DNA from: Chitinophagales bacterium
GTDB taxonomy: Bacteria > Bacteroidota > Bacteroidia > Chitinophagales > Chitinophagaceae
Length of the DNA stretch: 64,000 bases
Assembly (NCBI GenBank): GCA_020636575.1
Contig: JACJXP010000001.1
Span: forward strand, 124,001-188,000
Reading direction: 5' to 3'
The notes below the pieces were generated by a model that saw nothing but the letters and a program-made list of their open reading frames with translations, was not told where the DNA came from and searched no databases. Positions 52,869-62,555 of this stretch are shown here, one piece after another. How positions within the stretch are numbered: the stretch's first letter is position 1; each line of letters opens with the position of its first letter. Both the position numbers and the translations under genes were made by a program.

Positions 52869-54125
52869 TTATTCTTCATGTTCACTTGTATTAGTCATTT
52901 TTGCCTGAACAAAAAATGCACCCTTTACTACAATCCTGGCAGTTTTCGGTATTTCTTTCAGCAATGTGATTTCAGTGTAACCAACATCTGTTGTCCCTTT
53001 GGCAACGGGTATCTTTTCAAAAGTTAATCCGTTTTCTTTTTCCGGCTGTTCTTTAAGATTGTTTTTTATACTGTCTTTTGCTTCACCTGTATGTTCGGTT
53101 TCAGCATGTTGGTCCAATAGCATAAAAATATAGTCCTGTCCGGCAATTGTAACGATTGCATCCGATGGCACGGCTGGCACTGTTGCTTTTTCCAAACTTA
53201 TTACGGCTGTTATATTCATGCCATCAATTAACCCTGTTTTATCTCCCTTTACCTTTGCATGAACTGTGACCGCCTTGCTTTCGCCCTCGAAAGAAGAGCC
53301 TAAAGAAAATATTTGTGCATCATATTCCTTACCAGGATTATTGGTCAATGTAAAATGGATAAGTTGATTGTTTTGTAGTTTGGGCAAATCCTTTTCATAC
53401 ACAAATAAATCAAGATGTAACTGGCTGTTGTCAACGATCTCCGCCACAACTGTACTTACATCAATATAACTTCCCATTTGCACTTTAACATCACTAACCA
53501 CACCATTGATTGGGCTTGTAATTGATAAAACAGAAATCAACCTGCCATTTGAAAGACTCCCCGGATTAATTCCCATCAGGCGGATTTGTTGCTCGTAGGT
53601 TGATTTTGCAGTACGCAATGTCCGTAACTCTGTTTCCGCAGATTGCAGATTTTTTAAAGCCCCTGCATTGCCTTCATTCAATTCTTTTTGCCGCTTTACT
53701 TCCAGTTCGGCCAATCCAATTTTTGCACTCACATTTAAATAATCACTTTGTACCTGCACAAATTCGGGATTGGCAACGGTTGCAATAACCTGCCCTTTTC
53801 TTACGATATTACCCGGCTGTACCAATAATGATTTAATAACTCCATTATACACAGAATTTACACTTGCTTTGTTCTGATTAGGAACCCGAAGCACACCATT
53901 AGTTTTGAGAGAAGCGGTTAATTGTTTTTCCTCGATAACCCCTAATTCAATCCCGATACTTTTTATCTGTTCTTCAGTAAGGGTAGCGGTATTTGGATTT
54001 TCATGTTTATCCTCCTGCCCATTCTCCTTTTCCTTCATGTTCTGTTCGTCAGATCCATTGCTGCCACAGGAAAGCAATGTGCTTAGTGCTATAAAACTGA
54101 TAACTATTAAAATATATCTCTTCAT
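52869..54125 (-). CDS. RND efflux periplasmic adaptor subunit (CzcB-like), lipoprotein
   Basis: 418 aa. Start at 54125 gives a signal peptide with lipobox STLLSC, so the adaptor is lipid-anchored. It has barrel-sandwich/biotinyl-like halves (GVIKSLLVQPGNIVRKGQVIATVANPEFVQ; SPINGVVSDVKVQMGSYIDVSTVVAEIVD), a helical hairpin between them, a beta-barrel part and a C-terminal domain with a His/Glu-rich insert (LDQHAETEHTGEAKD). It links the CzcA pump to the outer-membrane factor. Ten bases after the pump gene. Confidence 0.9.
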   Translation of the reverse strand: MKRYILIVISFIALSTLLSCGSNGSDEQNMKEKENGQEDKHENPNTATLTEEQIKSIGIELGVIEEKQLTASLKTNGVLRVPNQNKASVNSVYNGVIKSLLVQPGNIVRKGQVIATVANPEFVQVQSDYLNVSAKIGLAELEVKRQKELNEGNAGALKNLQSAETELRTLRTAKSTYEQQIRLMGINPGSLSNGRLISVLSITSPINGVVSDVKVQMGSYIDVSTVVAEIVDNSQLHLDLFVYEKDLPKLQNNQLIHFTLTNNPGKEYDAQIFSLGSSFEGESKAVTVHAKVKGDKTGLIDGMNITAVISLEKATVPAVPSDAIVTIAGQDYIFMLLDQHAETEHTGEAKDSIKNNLKEQPEKENGLTFEKIPVAKGTTDVGYTEITLLKEIPKTARIVVKGAFFVQAKMTNTSEHEE

Positions 54126-54135
54126 TGGTTTTGTT

Positions 54136-57100
54136 TTATTGATTGATGTAATAGTTGTATTGAATAACAGAATGATTGTAGGCATTCAGATTATCCAAAT
54201 AATTTTTTTGAATTTCGATTGCCTGGGAAAGAAACTGCGATAATTCAGCAAAACTTATTTCACCGGCACGGTAGGCAAGGGAAGCTGCTTTAATAATTTC
54301 ATCTGCCTGTTGCAATCCTGCTGTTTCATAAAACAAAAGCATATTGCTGTTCTTTTCTACTTCTTGCCGCATCTGTAATTTCTGAGTTGTTATTAACTGG
54401 CTCTGATAATCGTACTGCTTTTGCTGAATAATCATATCTGCCTGTGCTACTTTTACTTTATTCTTGTAAGCACTTGCCCCGAACAATGGAAAAGCCACTG
54501 ATACGGAAAATCCGGTGAAGGGATCGCTGGCACCCCACAGCCGTTGTGAAAAGAAACGACCGGAAAACTCAGGTTTGTTTTCGTTTTTTATTACATCAAT
54601 TCCTGCATCAGCAATATTGATGTTCTGTGATTGCAATGCAAGAACCGGATGCAGGCTATCAATGACAAGTGGCTGCAGCGGTATTTTTTCCAATGGCTGC
54701 AATTCCGGAAGCATCACTTCAGAAGTGTCAAGGAGTTGCATCAATGACTGCTGCTGTATCAGCATGTCATTTGAAATCTGTTGAATCAATGCCTGTAATT
54801 CTCTCATTCTGACATTGGCTGCAATACTGTCAAGTCCGGGGCTGTCGCCGGTTTTCACTTTAAGGATGGCAGCGTCTCTAAGGGATTTGTAAATACTGTC
54901 GAGTCTGTGATAGAGCTGCTGTTTATCCTGTAAATACCAAAGCTGATAATAAACAGTTCTTACATCTCTTTTCAATTGCACCTCAATTGCTGCTGTATTC
55001 AAATTGTAATATTTCAACTGCTCTCCATAAAAGTTCTTTTGAGCCTTGCTTAATCCTGGCCATACAATACTTTGTGATAATCCAACTTTAAGCACCCCGG
55101 ACTTGTCACTTGGCCGCATGTCTTCATTTTCTGCAAAAACACCTGTTTTGTTAAAAGCTGTTACTGTTTTTATCTGTTCTTTACCTCTTACTACCTGCTG
55201 GTTGTTTACTTCAAACAATAAATTATTTTTCATCAAATCAATTGCTTCATTGATTGTTATTCTTTTTATTGGCGGTTGAGCCGTTGCACTGCTAACAGCT
55301 CCAATAATTATCAATGCGGAAAACACAAGTGGTGTGAATTTCCGACTACGACCCACAGGTATTTTCAACTTTCTTTTAGATGAAAAAATGATGTAGAGCA
55401 GTGGCAATAGCACCAGCGTTAAGAAGGTTGCAGTTATCAATCCACCAATTACAACTGTAGCCAAAGGCTTTTGCACTTCGGCTCCTGCCCCTGTTGAGAG
55501 CGCCATAGGGATAAAGCCTAATGCTGCAACGGATGCTGTCATTAGTACGGGGCGTAAGCGGATTTTTGTTCCTTCTTTTACCCGTTGAATAATGTCCTTC
55601 ATGCCGTCCCTTTCCAATTGATTGAAAGTGCTGATAAGTACGATACCATTTAATACAGCAACACCAAACAAGGCAATAAATCCAACCCCCGCTGAAATGC
55701 TGAAAGGCATTCCCCGTAATAACAACGCAAACACTCCACCAATTGCACTCATTGGTATTGCGGTATAAATAAGCAATGCCTCCTTGATAGAGCCGAATGT
55801 GAAATACAGTAGCAGGAGGATGAGAGCAAGGGCCGCCGGAACAGCAATTTGTAATCGTTTAGAAGCCTTTTGCAGGTTTTCAAATGTGCCGCCGTAAGTA
55901 TAGTAATAACCTGTCGGAAGTATGTTAACCGTATTTAACTTTTCCTGTATTTCCTTTACCACACTTTCAACATCTCTCCCTCTCACATTAAAGCCAACTA
56001 CAATTCTTCGCTTCCCTTCTTCACGACTTATTTGAGCGGGGCCTTCTTTGAAAGAAACATTTGCAACCTGTGACAGGGGGATTTGGTTGCCATCGTTGGT
56101 TGCTACAAATAAGTTACTCACATCATCAATGGAGGTTCTGCTTGCACTGTCTAACCTTACAACCAGATCAAATTTTCTCTCATTTTCAAAAACAACACCG
56201 GCTGCTTCTCCGGCAAAGGCAGCGCTAATTGTATGATTAATGTCTTCGATGTTCAACCCATATCCGGCAATCTTAGCCCTGTCATATTGAATGGTGATTT
56301 GAGGCAGCCCGGTTGTTCTTTCTACCTGCGGTTCTGATGCTCCTTTTACTGACTGGACTATTTTGGCGACTTTAGGAGCTAACTTCGCCAACGTATCAAT
56401 ATTTTCGCCAAATATTTTAATAGCAACATCCTGCTTTACTCCCGTCATCAATTCATTAAACCGCATCTGAATAGGCTGACTGATTTCTGTAAAAGTGCCC
56501 GGGATTGTTTCCAATTTCTCTTTCATCATTTCAGCTAATTTTTTATAATCTTTGGTAGTTGTCCATTCGGATTTTGGTTTTAGCATTATCATAAGATCGG
56601 TTGCTTCGGGAGGCATCGGGTCAGTCGGTATTTCTCCTGAACCTGTTTTACCCACTATCAACTTTACTTCAGGAAAAGATTTAATGATCCTGCTTGCCTG
56701 CATAGATGTTTCAATACTTTGGGAAAGGGATGTACCAGGGGGCAAAAAATATTCAAAGGCGTAATCCCCTTCCTCCAGTTGAGGAATAAATTCACCTCCC
56801 ATTCTGCTGAATATGATTATAGTGATTATCAGTAATGCTACTGCAGCACTTACCACTGCATATTTTATTTTAATGGCCCGGTGAATAAGGGGTGCATATA
56901 GCCGCTGAAAGAATGCCATCAACCTGTCAGCGATATTTTTTTTGTGGGATATATTTTTTGAAAGGAATAGTGCGGACATCATGGGTATATAAGTAAGGGA
57001 AAGTATCAATGCGCCCAAAATGGCAAAGCCTACTGTTTCAGCCATAGGGCGGAACATCTTTCCTTCGATACCCTGCAGAGAGAGAATTGGAATATACACT

Positions 57101-58470
57101 ATCAGAATTATGATCTGGCCGAAAGCTGCTGAACTCATCATACGCCTTGCACTGCCTCCTACAGCATTATCCATCTGTGATTGCGAAAGTTTGTCGCCCA
57201 ATTTTTGAGTGGCTAAAAAATGTAAAGATGCTTCTACAATAATTACAGCTCCGTCTACTATTAATCCAAAGTCAATTGCTCCAAGGCTCATCAGGTTTGC
57301 ACTTACGCCAAACACTCTCATCATTCCCAACGCAAAAAGCATGGAAAGCGGAATGGCAGAAGCAACAATTAACCCGGCACGGATGTTCCCTAAAAATAAA
57401 ATCAAAACAAAAATGACAATCAATGCTCCCTCAATCAGGTTTGTTTTTACTGTGTTAACTGCACGATTTACCAGGTTTGTTCTGTCAACATAAGCCTCAA
57501 TCTCTACATCATCCGGCAATGACTTTTTTATATTTTCAATTTTTAATTTCACCCTTTTCACTACATCCGCACTATTTGCACCTTTTAACATCATTACAAT
57601 GCCTCCAACTGCCTCTTTTTGTCCATTATAAGTTAAGGCCCCATATCGTACAGCGTTTCCGAATCGCACTTCAGCAACGTCTTTTATCAGCACCGGTATA
57701 TTATTTATCTTTTTAATTACTATATTTCTTATATCGTCCATTGAACTCACTAATCCGATGCCCCGTATGAAATAATTGTTGGGCTTTTTATCTATATAGG
57801 CACCGCCGGTGTTTTCATTATTCTTTTCCAACGCCAGAAAAATTTCAGCGATTGTTGTATTCATTGATTTGAGGCGATAAGGGTTTACTGACACTTCATA
57901 TTGTTTCAATAAACCACCAAAACTGTTTACCTCGGCTATGCCGGGAGTGCCGTAGAGTTGCCTTGACACAATCCAGTCCTGCATGGTACGCAGGTCCATT
58001 GCAGAATATTTGTTTTCCGAACCCTTTTTGGGATGAATGATATATTGGTAGATTTCTCCCAAACCTGTGGTAACAGGTGCTAATTCAGGAGTTCCAATCC
58101 CTTTGGGAATTTTTTCAGAAGCCTCTTTCAACTTTTCGTTGATCAGTTGCCGGCCAAAATATATGTCAACATTATCATGGAATACAACGGTAATAACCGA
58201 TAGGCCGAACCTTGAAATAGAACGCATTTCTTCCAGATCGGGAAGATTTGCAAGACTCTGCTCGATGGGATATGTAACCAATTGTTCCGTTTCCTGTGCA
58301 GCCAGTGTGGGTGTAAGTGTAATAATCTGCACCTGGTTATTGGTTATATCCGGCACGGCATCAATGGGCAATTTTCCTCCGCTCCATACGCCCCAAATTA
58401 TAAGTGCCAGCGTCATTAACCCGATAATGAGCTTGTGTTTAATACTGAAATGAATTATTTTATTGAGCAT
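54136..58470 (-). CDS. CzcA-type RND metal pump fused to its TolC/CzcC-like outer membrane factor
   Basis: 1444 aa. Residues 1 to about 1040 are a complete heavy-metal RND pump: HKLIIGLMTLALIIWGVWSGGKLPIDAVPDITN at the start, and the TM4 motif DFGLIVDGAVIIVE (about 398-411) with the Asp/Asp/Glu relay of CzcA-type (Zn/Co/Cd/Ni) rather than the CusA-type motif. Residues about 1075-1444 are an outer-membrane-factor domain (INEAIDLMKNNL, helical repeats KDVRTVYYQLWYLQDKQQLY). The joint contains a signal-peptide-like segment (KFTPLVFSALIIIGAVSSAT then AQ). Such fusions are common in Bacteroidota. First gene of a tight five-gene operon. Confidence 0.92.
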   Translation of the reverse strand: MLNKIIHFSIKHKLIIGLMTLALIIWGVWSGGKLPIDAVPDITNNQVQIITLTPTLAAQETEQLVTYPIEQSLANLPDLEEMRSISRFGLSVITVVFHDNVDIYFGRQLINEKLKEASEKIPKGIGTPELAPVTTGLGEIYQYIIHPKKGSENKYSAMDLRTMQDWIVSRQLYGTPGIAEVNSFGGLLKQYEVSVNPYRLKSMNTTIAEIFLALEKNNENTGGAYIDKKPNNYFIRGIGLVSSMDDIRNIVIKKINNIPVLIKDVAEVRFGNAVRYGALTYNGQKEAVGGIVMMLKGANSADVVKRVKLKIENIKKSLPDDVEIEAYVDRTNLVNRAVNTVKTNLIEGALIVIFVLILFLGNIRAGLIVASAIPLSMLFALGMMRVFGVSANLMSLGAIDFGLIVDGAVIIVEASLHFLATQKLGDKLSQSQMDNAVGGSARRMMSSAAFGQIIILIVYIPILSLQGIEGKMFRPMAETVGFAILGALILSLTYIPMMSALFLSKNISHKKNIADRLMAFFQRLYAPLIHRAIKIKYAVVSAAVALLIITIIIFSRMGGEFIPQLEEGDYAFEYFLPPGTSLSQSIETSMQASRIIKSFPEVKLIVGKTGSGEIPTDPMPPEATDLMIMLKPKSEWTTTKDYKKLAEMMKEKLETIPGTFTEISQPIQMRFNELMTGVKQDVAIKIFGENIDTLAKLAPKVAKIVQSVKGASEPQVERTTGLPQITIQYDRAKIAGYGLNIEDINHTISAAFAGEAAGVVFENERKFDLVVRLDSASRTSIDDVSNLFVATNDGNQIPLSQVANVSFKEGPAQISREEGKRRIVVGFNVRGRDVESVVKEIQEKLNTVNILPTGYYYTYGGTFENLQKASKRLQIAVPAALALILLLLYFTFGSIKEALLIYTAIPMSAIGGVFALLLRGMPFSISAGVGFIALFGVAVLNGIVLISTFNQLERDGMKDIIQRVKEGTKIRLRPVLMTASVAALGFIPMALSTGAGAEVQKPLATVVIGGLITATFLTLVLLPLLYIIFSSKRKLKIPVGRSRKFTPLVFSALIIIGAVSSATAQPPIKRITINEAIDLMKNNLLFEVNNQQVVRGKEQIKTVTAFNKTGVFAENEDMRPSDKSGVLKVGLSQSIVWPGLSKAQKNFYGEQLKYYNLNTAAIEVQLKRDVRTVYYQLWYLQDKQQLYHRLDSIYKSLRDAAILKVKTGDSPGLDSIAANVRMRELQALIQQISNDMLIQQQSLMQLLDTSEVMLPELQPLEKIPLQPLVIDSLHPVLALQSQNINIADAGIDVIKNENKPEFSGRFFSQRLWGASDPFTGFSVSVAFPLFGASAYKNKVKVAQADMIIQQKQYDYQSQLITTQKLQMRQEVEKNSNMLLFYETAGLQQADEIIKAASLAYRAGEISFAELSQFLSQAIEIQKNYLDNLNAYNHSVIQYNYYINQ

Positions 58471-58623
58471 GATTTCTTGCTATTTAAATTACTCTTAAAC
58501 CCAAAGGCTGTTTTGCTCTTTTGGATTTCTTAATTATTGCCATTTTACATTTCTAAAAAATGGATAAAGCAGCACATACCCTGATGGGCTATGATGCAAA
58601 AGCTAATTCAATAAAGGAGGTAA

Positions 58624-58941
58624 TTAAGATATTTTGGGAGGTTGCCAGATGGAGTAAAATACCCTTGTATTAAAGGCTACTTTATAAAGTGGATATTTCA
58701 CTGCCTGCAGATCAATTCTGGCCTCCTGAAGTTTGGGTATTGGAGTATAAAATGCAGATGCCGGGCAGCAGGAACAGGAGCAAAATGGTGTGCAGGCTTC
58801 AGACCTGTGATCATGTTTCTGGTGATTGTCTGTTGCGGTTATCGTCATTCCGGTTTTACCATTGCATTCAACGTTATCCCGGCATGGCAGGCATGACAGA
58901 TAAAGTAAAAAGCTACTGAGTATGAAAAAAAAGAGTTTCAC
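58624..58941 (-). CDS. DUF6660-like small secreted cysteine/histidine-rich protein
   Basis: 105 aa if the GTG at 58941 is used (KLFFFILSSFLLYLSCLPCRDN as membrane or signal segment); an ATG at 59001 would add 20 residues. The mature part has a Cys-rich centre (EACTPFCSCSCCPAS) preceded by NHQKHDHRSE, then KYPLYKVAFNTRVFYSIWQPPKIS. This matches the small DUF6660 proteins that accompany copper/metal export operons in this phylum, as far as I remember. It may bind or sense copper in the periplasm; that is inference from the Cys/His clusters and the adjacent copB. Confidence 0.68.
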   Translation of the reverse strand: MKLFFFILSSFLLYLSCLPCRDNVECNGKTGMTITATDNHQKHDHRSEACTPFCSCSCCPASAFYTPIPKLQEARIDLQAVKYPLYKVAFNTRVFYSIWQPPKIS

Positions 58942-59030
58942 TGGTGCAAATATAGAAACAAAAGTCCTAAAATGAATCTTGCCACAAAGTTGCAAAAGCA
59001 AACTGCTTTTCCCTACAAAGAAGCAGGTGA

Positions 59031-61130
59031 TTACGCCGTTCCAATACTTTTCTTTAGCAACTGTGCATTAATGGCAACGATAATGGTACTTAAACTCATA
59101 AATACTGCACCAACTGCGGGGCCTAAAACAAATCCTGCTGAATAAAGAACACCTGCTGCCAATGGAATAGCAAAGCTGTTGTAGGCAGTTGCCCAAACAA
59201 GATTCTGAACCATTTTTTTATAAGTGGCTTTCCCGAAGAGAATAAGATTTGCAATGTCCTTTGGATTACTGTTTACCAAAATAATATCGGCAGTTTCTGC
59301 CGCCACATCCGTACCCGAACCTACTGCAATACCCACATCGGATTGGGCCAATGCCGGTGCATCATTCACACCATCTCCCGTCATCGCAACAAATTCTCCC
59401 TTGCTTTGAAGCTCTTTTACAATCTCCACTTTCTGATGCGGCAAGACCTCTGCAAAGTATCCATCCAATCCCAATTCTTCTGAAACCGCTTTTGCCACCG
59501 TTTTATTATCGCCTGTTGCCATTAAAACTTTAATACCGTTTTTCTTAAATACTTTGATCGCATCGGCACTTTCCGGCCTGATAGCATCGGCCAATGCAAT
59601 GTATCCGGCAACTTTTTCATCTACTAAAATGAAAACAACAGTTTCTGCTTTACTTGAAAATGCACCTTCGGGTACTACCAGGTTTTTATCTTTCAAATAA
59701 CCAGGACTTACTACTTTTACCTGTTTCCCATCTACGGTTGCTTCAACACCCTTTCCTGTAATTGCATTGAATTTCTCCGCTTTCGGTATTTCTATTTTTA
59801 GCTCTTTTACTTTATTCATGATACCTACCGCAATCGGATGTTCTGATGTTTGTTCCAATGCACTTGCCAATCGTAATAATTCTTCTTTTGATATAGAAGT
59901 ATCATTGCTTTCAAAACGAGTTACGCCAAAAACACCTGAGGTAAGTGTTCCGGTCTTGTCAAATAATAAAGCTGTGATTTTTCTCGACTCCTCAAATGCT
60001 GTGCGGTTTCTGATCAACAAACCATTTTGAGCAGACACAGCTGTTGAAATAGCCACCACCAAAGGGATTGCCAACCCCAGAGCATGAGGACAAGCAATTA
60101 CCATCACCGTAACCATACGCTCCAGAGCAAATACAAATGGTTGACCGGCAATCAGCCAAACAGCCAGTGTTGTAAAACCAACGGAAAGGGCAATATAGGT
60201 AAGCCATTTGGCTGCCCGGTCGCTGAAGTTCTGCATTTTAGATTTTGCTTTCTGTGCATCCTCAACCAGTTTAATTACTTTATTGAGATAACTGTCTTTA
60301 CCGGTATGTTCTACTTTTATTTTCAAAGATCCATTACCATTAATTGAACCACCGATCACTTTATTGTCCTTCTCCTTTTTAACAGGCTTTGATTCACCAG
60401 TGAGCATGGATTCATTCAGATAACTGCTTCCTTCTTCTATTATGCCATCCGCAGGAACCTTTTCACCGGGTTTTATCATAATGATATCTCCCTTTTGTAA
60501 TACTTCCAGTTTTACATCTTCGATTTGTCCGTCTTTGGTAACCCGGTGTGCTTCCGCTGGCATCATACTCACTAACAACTGCAATGCTTTTGAGGCTCCC
60601 AGTACCGATTTCATTTCCAGCCAGTGGCCCAGGAGCATAATAACGATCAATGTTGCCAGTTCCCAGAAAAAATCCATTCCCTTTAATCCAAACACAGTAG
60701 CTGCACTATAAAAATAGGCAACCGAAATAGCCATTGCAATCAGGGTCATCATGCCGGGGCCTTTTTGCTTTATTTCGGTTGTAAACCCTTTCAGAAACGG
60801 CCAGCCACCCCAGAAATAAACAACAGAAGATAGAACCAACAGGATATATGAATTGTATGGAACGTTCAAACTATATCCAAAAAAATCCTGTATCATCGAG
60901 GACAATACTAATATCGGGATTGTAAGGATAAGGCTTACCCAAAAACGTTTTTTAAAATCTTCTATCATCATTTTATGATGGTCGTGGCCTGCCATACCCA
61001 TTGGTATATTACCGTGGTCGTGTTGCATTTTGCTATGATCCATCTTTGTATGATCCATTTTACCGTGATCCATAGTTTCATGTTCATGATGTTCGTGATG
61101 CCCGTGATGATGATGTTCGTTATGATCCAT
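59031..61130 (-). CDS. copB: Copper-translocating P1B-type ATPase, CopB-like (CPH motif)
   Basis: 699 aa. The first 56 residues are almost entirely His, Met, Asp and Lys, with repeated MDHxKMDH units, a metal-binding tail in place of HMA domains. The transmembrane ion motif is CPH (VIACPHALGLAIP, about residue 345), which defines the CopB/P1B-3 group for Cu or Ag. Phosphorylation site DKTGTLTSG near 390, QTSEHPIAVGIM, and hinge MTGDGVNDAPALAQSDVGIAVGSGTDVAAETADIIL near 588. It exports copper from the cytoplasm. Thirteen bases after the PPK2 gene and just before the DUF6660-like gene. Confidence 0.93.
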   Translation of the reverse strand: MDHNEHHHHGHHEHHEHETMDHGKMDHTKMDHSKMQHDHGNIPMGMAGHDHHKMMIEDFKKRFWVSLILTIPILVLSSMIQDFFGYSLNVPYNSYILLVLSSVVYFWGGWPFLKGFTTEIKQKGPGMMTLIAMAISVAYFYSAATVFGLKGMDFFWELATLIVIMLLGHWLEMKSVLGASKALQLLVSMMPAEAHRVTKDGQIEDVKLEVLQKGDIIMIKPGEKVPADGIIEEGSSYLNESMLTGESKPVKKEKDNKVIGGSINGNGSLKIKVEHTGKDSYLNKVIKLVEDAQKAKSKMQNFSDRAAKWLTYIALSVGFTTLAVWLIAGQPFVFALERMVTVMVIACPHALGLAIPLVVAISTAVSAQNGLLIRNRTAFEESRKITALLFDKTGTLTSGVFGVTRFESNDTSISKEELLRLASALEQTSEHPIAVGIMNKVKELKIEIPKAEKFNAITGKGVEATVDGKQVKVVSPGYLKDKNLVVPEGAFSSKAETVVFILVDEKVAGYIALADAIRPESADAIKVFKKNGIKVLMATGDNKTVAKAVSEELGLDGYFAEVLPHQKVEIVKELQSKGEFVAMTGDGVNDAPALAQSDVGIAVGSGTDVAAETADIILVNSNPKDIANLILFGKATYKKMVQNLVWATAYNSFAIPLAAGVLYSAGFVLGPAVGAVFMSLSTIIVAINAQLLKKSIGTA

Positions 61131-61143
61131 GATAAATATATTT

Positions 61144-61875
61144 TTAAGATTGTGGATATTTTAGATTGAGTGCATTCAAATGATTAAATACGGTTTCTGC
61201 CACCTTATAATTTCTATACCACCTTTTGTCAGCCGGAATGATATGCCAGGGCTGGGTACTGCAATGCTCAATCAACATTGAATATGCTTTCATATAAGCA
61301 TCCCATTCTTTCGGCGCTTTATCGTCAGCTATATCATATTTCCATTTTTTGTGCGGCTTTGTTTTTCTCTCTTCAATTCTTTTCTTTTGTTCTTCTTTTG
61401 AAATATGCAGAAAAAATTTCAGTACATGGATATTATTTCTGATCAGATGGTCTTCCAGTTCGTTGATGAGCTGGCAACGATGATGAATTGCTTCTACATC
61501 CAGTGTGCCCTGAATCTGCGGAACCAGTATATCCTCATAATACGAACGGTTGAAAATACCGATCATTCTCCTGGCCGGGATATGCGGATAAATACGCCAT
61601 AAAAAATCATGCTCCAGTTCATTGCCATTAGGCTTTTTAAATGATGTTACGCTGACACCAAGCGGATTCATGCTTGAAAAAGCATGTCGTGTTGTTCCAT
61701 CTTTACCTGCTGTATCCATGCCCTGTAAAATGATGAGAAGGCCAAATCTGCCGTCCGCATAAAATTTATTCTGCAGTTCAAATAACTCCTTTTTTAGTCT
61801 TTTTAATTCCTTTTTACAATGCTCCTTATCAGCATTACCAGGAGGCAGAGATGGCTGACTGGTTATTCGTTTCAT
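61144..61875 (-). CDS. Polyphosphate kinase 2 family protein
   Basis: 243 aa, single-domain PPK2. Uses polyphosphate to phosphorylate nucleoside mono- or diphosphates. Walker A GMDTAGKDG (residues 52-60), Walker B-like FNRSYYEDIL (108-117) and the lid region with RIEERKTKPHKKWKYDIADDKAPKEWDAYMKAY. The D-x-x-G-K pattern and length fit class I or III, which cannot be separated by eye. Its start overlaps the stop of the upstream secreted-protein gene by four bases (ATGA), so it is translated from the same transcript as the copper ATPase. Polyphosphate can chelate metals, which may explain the linkage. Confidence 0.9.
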   Translation of the reverse strand: MKRITSQPSLPPGNADKEHCKKELKRLKKELFELQNKFYADGRFGLLIILQGMDTAGKDGTTRHAFSSMNPLGVSVTSFKKPNGNELEHDFLWRIYPHIPARRMIGIFNRSYYEDILVPQIQGTLDVEAIHHRCQLINELEDHLIRNNIHVLKFFLHISKEEQKKRIEERKTKPHKKWKYDIADDKAPKEWDAYMKAYSMLIEHCSTQPWHIIPADKRWYRNYKVAETVFNHLNALNLKYPQS

Positions 61876-62546
61876 GAGTTTCCTTTATATGTAATTATAA
61901 AATAATCCCCACCTTCTTCTTTAAATATTTGCTTTTCCAATTGCCCTGAAACGGTAAGATATTCGGTAACATAATAGGAAATTGTTTTTATCCGTATTCC
62001 CAAAAGATAGGCTTTAATATGTATTTTTTCGGATACTTTCCAATAATTGTTATCCTTTGTGAGCTTTCGATTGGTAATTTCTACTTTATTTTTTGAGCCG
62101 AGAAAATTAAGGATACCGGTTTCAACATACATGGTCAGCGACAGGCTGCTCATCATTTCATAAGGATTAAGGTTGTATAATTTTTTAAAATCACCTGAAT
62201 TAACGGAAACTGAAATCTTTTGTTTCTTTGGATTAACTGTAAAGACCGAAAGCAACACGTTTGCTTCACCGGGCTTGCAGCGATATTGAGTAGTGTATGT
62301 TGATTTTAACCTTAATCCTTCATCATAAATTTTTGTATCAATGTTTAAAAAATAGCCGCTACCGGCCTGTTTCAATTGCTGGGCAAAAAACTCCTGTTTC
62401 CCGATGAGTTTACCGTTGCTTTTAAAACTTTCCCTCGTAATATTCTTATTTGCTATCTGCTCAATGAACATTTCATTATCCTGTCCCATAAGATTTATTA
62501 CAGGTAGCATAAAAAAACATATCAATATTGCATTTCGCAGCATCAT
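61872..62546 (-). CDS. Secreted hypothetical protein, possibly DUF3108/TapB-like
   Basis: 224 aa. Signal peptide ends NLMGQ. The mature part is beta-rich (QEFFAQQLKQAGSGYFLNIDTKIYDEGLRLKSTYTTQYRCKPGE; YWKVSEKIHIKAYLLGIRIKTISYYVTEYLTVSG), resembling periplasmic proteins of the DUF3108/TapB kind, but that match is tentative. It sits between the AAA ATPase gene (9-base gap) and PPK2 (4-base overlap). Function unknown. Confidence 0.7.
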   Translation of the reverse strand: MMLRNAILICFFMLPVINLMGQDNEMFIEQIANKNITRESFKSNGKLIGKQEFFAQQLKQAGSGYFLNIDTKIYDEGLRLKSTYTTQYRCKPGEANVLLSVFTVNPKKQKISVSVNSGDFKKLYNLNPYEMMSSLSLTMYVETGILNFLGSKNKVEITNRKLTKDNNYWKVSEKIHIKAYLLGIRIKTISYYVTEYLTVSGQLEKQIFKEEGGDYFIITYKGNS

Positions 62547-62555
62547 TCCATTTGT

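Noticed and set aside
58471..58623. A gene between the CzcA operon and the DUF6660-like gene
   Set aside because: Only short frames antisense to the DUF6660-like gene exist; the gap most likely holds the promoter of the CzcA operon.
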